Source: Paenibacillus sp. BJ-4
GTDB lineage: Bacteria; Bacillota; Bacilli; Paenibacillales; Paenibacillaceae
Assembly: GCF_020404765.1 (NCBI RefSeq)
Contig: NZ_JAIVEM010000045.1
Location: 45,203 to 109,202, forward strand
Direction of reading: 5' to 3'
Length of the DNA: 64,000 nt
Positions 61,839 to 64,000 of the stretch are shown piece by piece. The stretch's first letter is position 1, and every line of letters begins with the position of its first letter. Under the pieces are notes generated by a model. It was given only the letters and a program-made list of their open reading frames with translations, did no database searches and had not been told where the DNA came from. The position numbers and the translations under genes are program-made.

Positions 61839-63362
61839 TTATCTAAAGCTGGACAAACTAGAAGAAGTGCTATTATATTTATTAATTGCCGTCTCCATAG
61901 ATGTGAATTTTTTATAGTAGTTCGTTTCGATCATATTCAATCGGGCTGTCATATCAGTTATCCTTCTATCAATACTCGTTAGCTCTTGTCCCATCGTGCT
62001 GTTGATAATGAATGAAGCACTAAGATCAGTGCTTACCTTTGAGGTTCCTGCCTTATCAGCTAACTTTTGCAGCGCAGTATTGGAGATTTTTTTCATACGC
62101 GCGAAAATCCCATCTTGATCTGTATATTTATTACTTTGTGCTGTAGCAGAATCCTGCTTACCAAAAAAGTTGGTCACAATGTCAGGATCTTTATCTAAAG
62201 CAGCTTTCAGCTTATCTGTATCTAAAATAAGTTTCCCTTTTGTCTGATACGTACCTGTTGTTATACCAAGCTCGGCAAGGCTAATTGTTGTACCGTCGTC
62301 CAGTGTAACTTTTTGAACCATTGCACTACGCATATCCGCTGCTGCGCTCTGCAAGATGCTGTCGTTTTTAAGCATGCCACTTTTAGCTTTATTGGTCCAA
62401 AGTGTGATTTCATCATCACTCATATCCTTTTTTTGGTCAGTTGTTAGAGGAGTGTATTTTTTGTATCGTTCTTCACTTACTTTATTATTTAACGTAGAGA
62501 GAACATCATTGTACGCGTCAACAAACCCCTGAACCGTTTCAACCAGCTTATCTGTATCTTTGACTACCTCAATGCGTGTTGAAGTACTCCCACTGGCATT
62601 ATTAAGCGTAAGTTCAACACCATTCATCGCGAAGGTATTGGAAGACCTTGTGATATCCAAACCATTTACAGTGAGCTTGGCATCTTCGCCTCCTGTAATA
62701 GTACTCCCCAGCTTTAAAGCCGAGAATATCGCTCCATTAAGCACAATATCTTTGGCTCCAGTCGTTTTACTTGTTAGAGAAATCTTACCTGTGGCAGAGT
62801 CATAGATTGCACTCACACCAGCTTGCTTATTTGAATTGATTTTTTGGACAAAGGAATCAAGCGTTTCATTGACAGGATCAATCTCTATTGATGCTTCCGA
62901 GTCTCCTGAACCAATTTTGACTGTTATTGGAGTGGTTCCTGAGATTCCCGAATCTTTAATATCCTGTAGCTTAACAGTTCCCCAATCGGTCGGTGCAGGA
63001 GCAGAACCATTGAGTTCGATAGCTGCAGAAGAAGTAGCGCTTGATGCTGTTGCCAGCGAAGTTACCTTTACATCTAATACTCCACTAGCCGACGAAGATA
63101 CTTTTGCACTAACAGCACTCGTATTTCCAGTAACATTGGCCTTCTGAGCACTGATTGCACTACTCAAGTTAAGTTTAGATAGTTTATCTTGTGTAAAACT
63201 AACCAGTTTCACACTGGTCTCCCGATAATTTTCACGCTTCCATTCCATTAGCTGTTTCTGTTGATTCAACTTGTCGAGCGGAGCGCTCTCAGCTGTCATC
63301 AACTTTTTAACCATGGAATCTATATCCATACCAGATGCCAAACCACTTATTCTCGTTACCAT
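61839..63362 (-). CDS. fliD: Flagellar filament cap protein FliD
   Basis: A 507-residue protein: N-terminal FliD_N domain (RISGLASGMDIDSMVKKLM at 4-22), a variable middle with DUF-type repeats, and FliD_C (about 225-490) ending in a coiled coil. It caps the filament and helps flagellin fold into place. Length is usual for Bacillales. AAGGAGG precedes ATG 63362. Confidence 0.95.
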   Translation of the reverse strand: MVTRISGLASGMDIDSMVKKLMTAESAPLDKLNQQKQLMEWKRENYRETSVKLVSFTQDKLSKLNLSSAISAQKANVTGNTSAVSAKVSSSASGVLDVKVTSLATASSATSSAAIELNGSAPAPTDWGTVKLQDIKDSGISGTTPITVKIGSGDSEASIEIDPVNETLDSFVQKINSNKQAGVSAIYDSATGKISLTSKTTGAKDIVLNGAIFSALKLGSTITGGEDAKLTVNGLDITRSSNTFAMNGVELTLNNASGSTSTRIEVVKDTDKLVETVQGFVDAYNDVLSTLNNKVSEERYKKYTPLTTDQKKDMSDDEITLWTNKAKSGMLKNDSILQSAAADMRSAMVQKVTLDDGTTISLAELGITTGTYQTKGKLILDTDKLKAALDKDPDIVTNFFGKQDSATAQSNKYTDQDGIFARMKKISNTALQKLADKAGTSKVSTDLSASFIINSTMGQELTSIDRRITDMTARLNMIETNYYKKFTSMETAINKYNSTSSSLSSFR

Positions 63363-63374
63363 GAACGTTCCTCC

Positions 63375-63746
63375 TTATGCCTTCTTATCAACAATAATCC
63401 CGGTAATCTCCATCATTCTTGCTGCTACATCCAAAATTTTTTCTGGTGGAACTTCACGAATGAGATCACCTGTTTCCTTGTTCAAAACTTTAATCATAAT
63501 GGTGTGAGTTTTTTCGTGCACAGATATTTCAAACATTTTTTGCGGACCTTGAATCGCATCAATTGCTTTTTGCAACTGCTGAATGGTTTGCTCGTGTGTC
63601 AACTGTGCTTTTGCAGGAATTACAGACTGGACTGCACCTTCTTCAGAAGTTATCGCAGGATCAGTAACTGTGTCCTTCTTTGGAGTTCCGGTAGAAAGAT
63701 GAATCGGTGTTATACCTTCTGCATTGGCGGGTATCAACGGTTCCAT
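63375..63746 (-). CDS. flaG: FlaG family protein
   Basis: A 123-residue protein with a disordered N-terminus and the conserved FlaG C-terminus (about 60-120, MFEISVHEKTHTIMIKVLNK, then GDLIREVPPEKILDVAARMM). FlaG affects filament length in some species; its exact role is unclear. GAGGGG precedes ATG 63746. First gene of flaG-fliD-fliS-fliT. Confidence 0.92.
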   Translation of the reverse strand: MEPLIPANAEGITPIHLSTGTPKKDTVTDPAITSEEGAVQSVIPAKAQLTHEQTIQQLQKAIDAIQGPQKMFEISVHEKTHTIMIKVLNKETGDLIREVPPEKILDVAARMMEITGIIVDKKA

Positions 63747-63821
63747 AACATAACCCCTCGCTTATAAAATGGTATGCCGCATACTGTATCTCTTTTATTC
63801 CTATCAGATGTCCTACTCTAT

Positions 63822-63848
63822 ATATCGGCTAATGATGTAGAATATTTA
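63822..63848 (-). promoter_or_regulatory. Sigma-D promoter of flaG-fliD-fliS-fliT
   Basis: TAAA, 15 bases, GCCGATAT on the minus strand: an exact match to the sigma-D (SigD) consensus TAAA-N15-GCCGATAT, about 75 bases before flaG. Confidence 0.9.
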
Positions 63849-63870
63849 TGAAAAAATAATACAAAAAACA

Positions 63871-63896
63871 AAAAAAGACTCTGCAAAATGCAGAGC
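63871..63896 (-). terminator. Terminator of the gene upstream of flaG (outside window)
   Basis: CTCTGCA/TGCAGAG stem with T7 on the minus strand; hag is the expected upstream gene, but it is not in the window. Confidence 0.8.
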
Positions 63897-63909
63897 CAGA
63901 TTGTCGAGA

Positions 63910-64000
63910 AACCCCGTCTTTTTGAGACGCGGGTTCTTTTTCTTTACATAATAATGGTCTGGTATCTGGGAGAAACGGGGTGTTACCCCTGTTTCTCCAG
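63910..64000. repeat. Two further hairpins at the window edge
   Basis: AACCCCGTCT/AGACGCGGGTT (63910-63935, with a T run on the + strand) and a long palindrome around GGAGAAACGGGGT/ACCCCTGTTTCTCC (63966-64000). No reading frame is visible in this stretch. Confidence 0.55.

Noticed and set aside
63910..64000. A riboswitch at the right edge
   Set aside because: The hairpins look like terminators or an intergenic palindrome; no conserved riboswitch core is visible.
1..64000. CRISPR arrays, tRNA or rRNA genes, intact transposases, prophage genes
   Set aside because: No regularly spaced repeats, cloverleaf-like sequences, rRNA blocks or transposase motifs were noticed on either strand.

Overview
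The window reads as a chromosomal segment of a Paenibacillus close to P. polymyxa. The grounds are a family of HTH-TPR peptide receptors with a small secreted-peptide gene (the Alo type described in P. polymyxa), a GH44 xyloglucanase with FnIII and CBM3 domains, frequent TTG/GTG starts behind strong AAAGGAGG sites, and a flaG-fliD-fliS-fliT / hpf-secA-prfB / ftsEX-ctpB-minJ order that matches the Bacillus subtilis backbone with blocks inserted. I saw no tRNA, rRNA, CRISPR array or intact transposase.

Layout. 1-1520 (+ strand): end of motA and all of motB, then a terminator. 1.7-11.2 kb is an accessory island: a Spo0E-like phosphatase, four paralogous AloR-type receptors (one with a pro-peptide gene, two without, one frameshifted), a small XRE regulator, an ECF sigma/anti-sigma pair and a secreted-protein gene broken by an in-frame TGA. 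11.3-14.6 kb: a GH44 glucanase and the decayed CBM3 tail of a lost neighbouring enzyme. 14.9-18.1 kb: two unknown small genes, a second ECF sigma/anti-sigma pair and a SAM methyltransferase. 18.2-24.4 kb: the division and cell-wall block minJ, ctpB, an M23 hydrolase, ftsX and ftsE. 24.5-28.3 kb: a VanW protein, an SLH protein and an esterase. 28.4-35.9 kb: a glycosylation operon with a coiled-coil protein, an MshEN-GT2 fusion, a GtrB-type GT2, GtrA and two GT-C-like membrane proteins. 36.3-44.8 kb: a complete argC-J-B-D-F-G-H operon. 45.1-52.4 kb: yitT, prfB (programmed frameshift), secA, hpf, a decayed DUF11-repeat gene and a cold shock gene. 52.6-61 kb: a pseudaminic acid cluster with an extra SDR gene and a Maf flagellin glycosyltransferase. 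61-63.8 kb: fliT-like, fliS, fliD and flaG behind a near-perfect sigma-D promoter.

How the genes work together. The right end makes and caps the flagellar filament (FlaG, FliD, FliS), builds CMP-pseudaminic acid (PseB, C, H, G, I, F) and transfers it to flagellin (Maf); MotA/MotB at the left end drive rotation. SecA, Hpf and PrfB serve secretion and translation. FtsEX probably gates the adjacent M23 hydrolase at the septum. The receptor island probably senses secreted peptides inside the cell and controls nearby genes. The least routine parts are this island (one receptor-peptide pair beside orphan receptors with near-identical DNA-binding ends), the predicted c-di-GMP-binding glycosyltransferase, a reading frame in the secA leader, and three pseudogenes that are easily missed (CBM3, DUF11, TGA-broken secreted protein). 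All functional calls come from reading the sequence and family knowledge; no database search was run.
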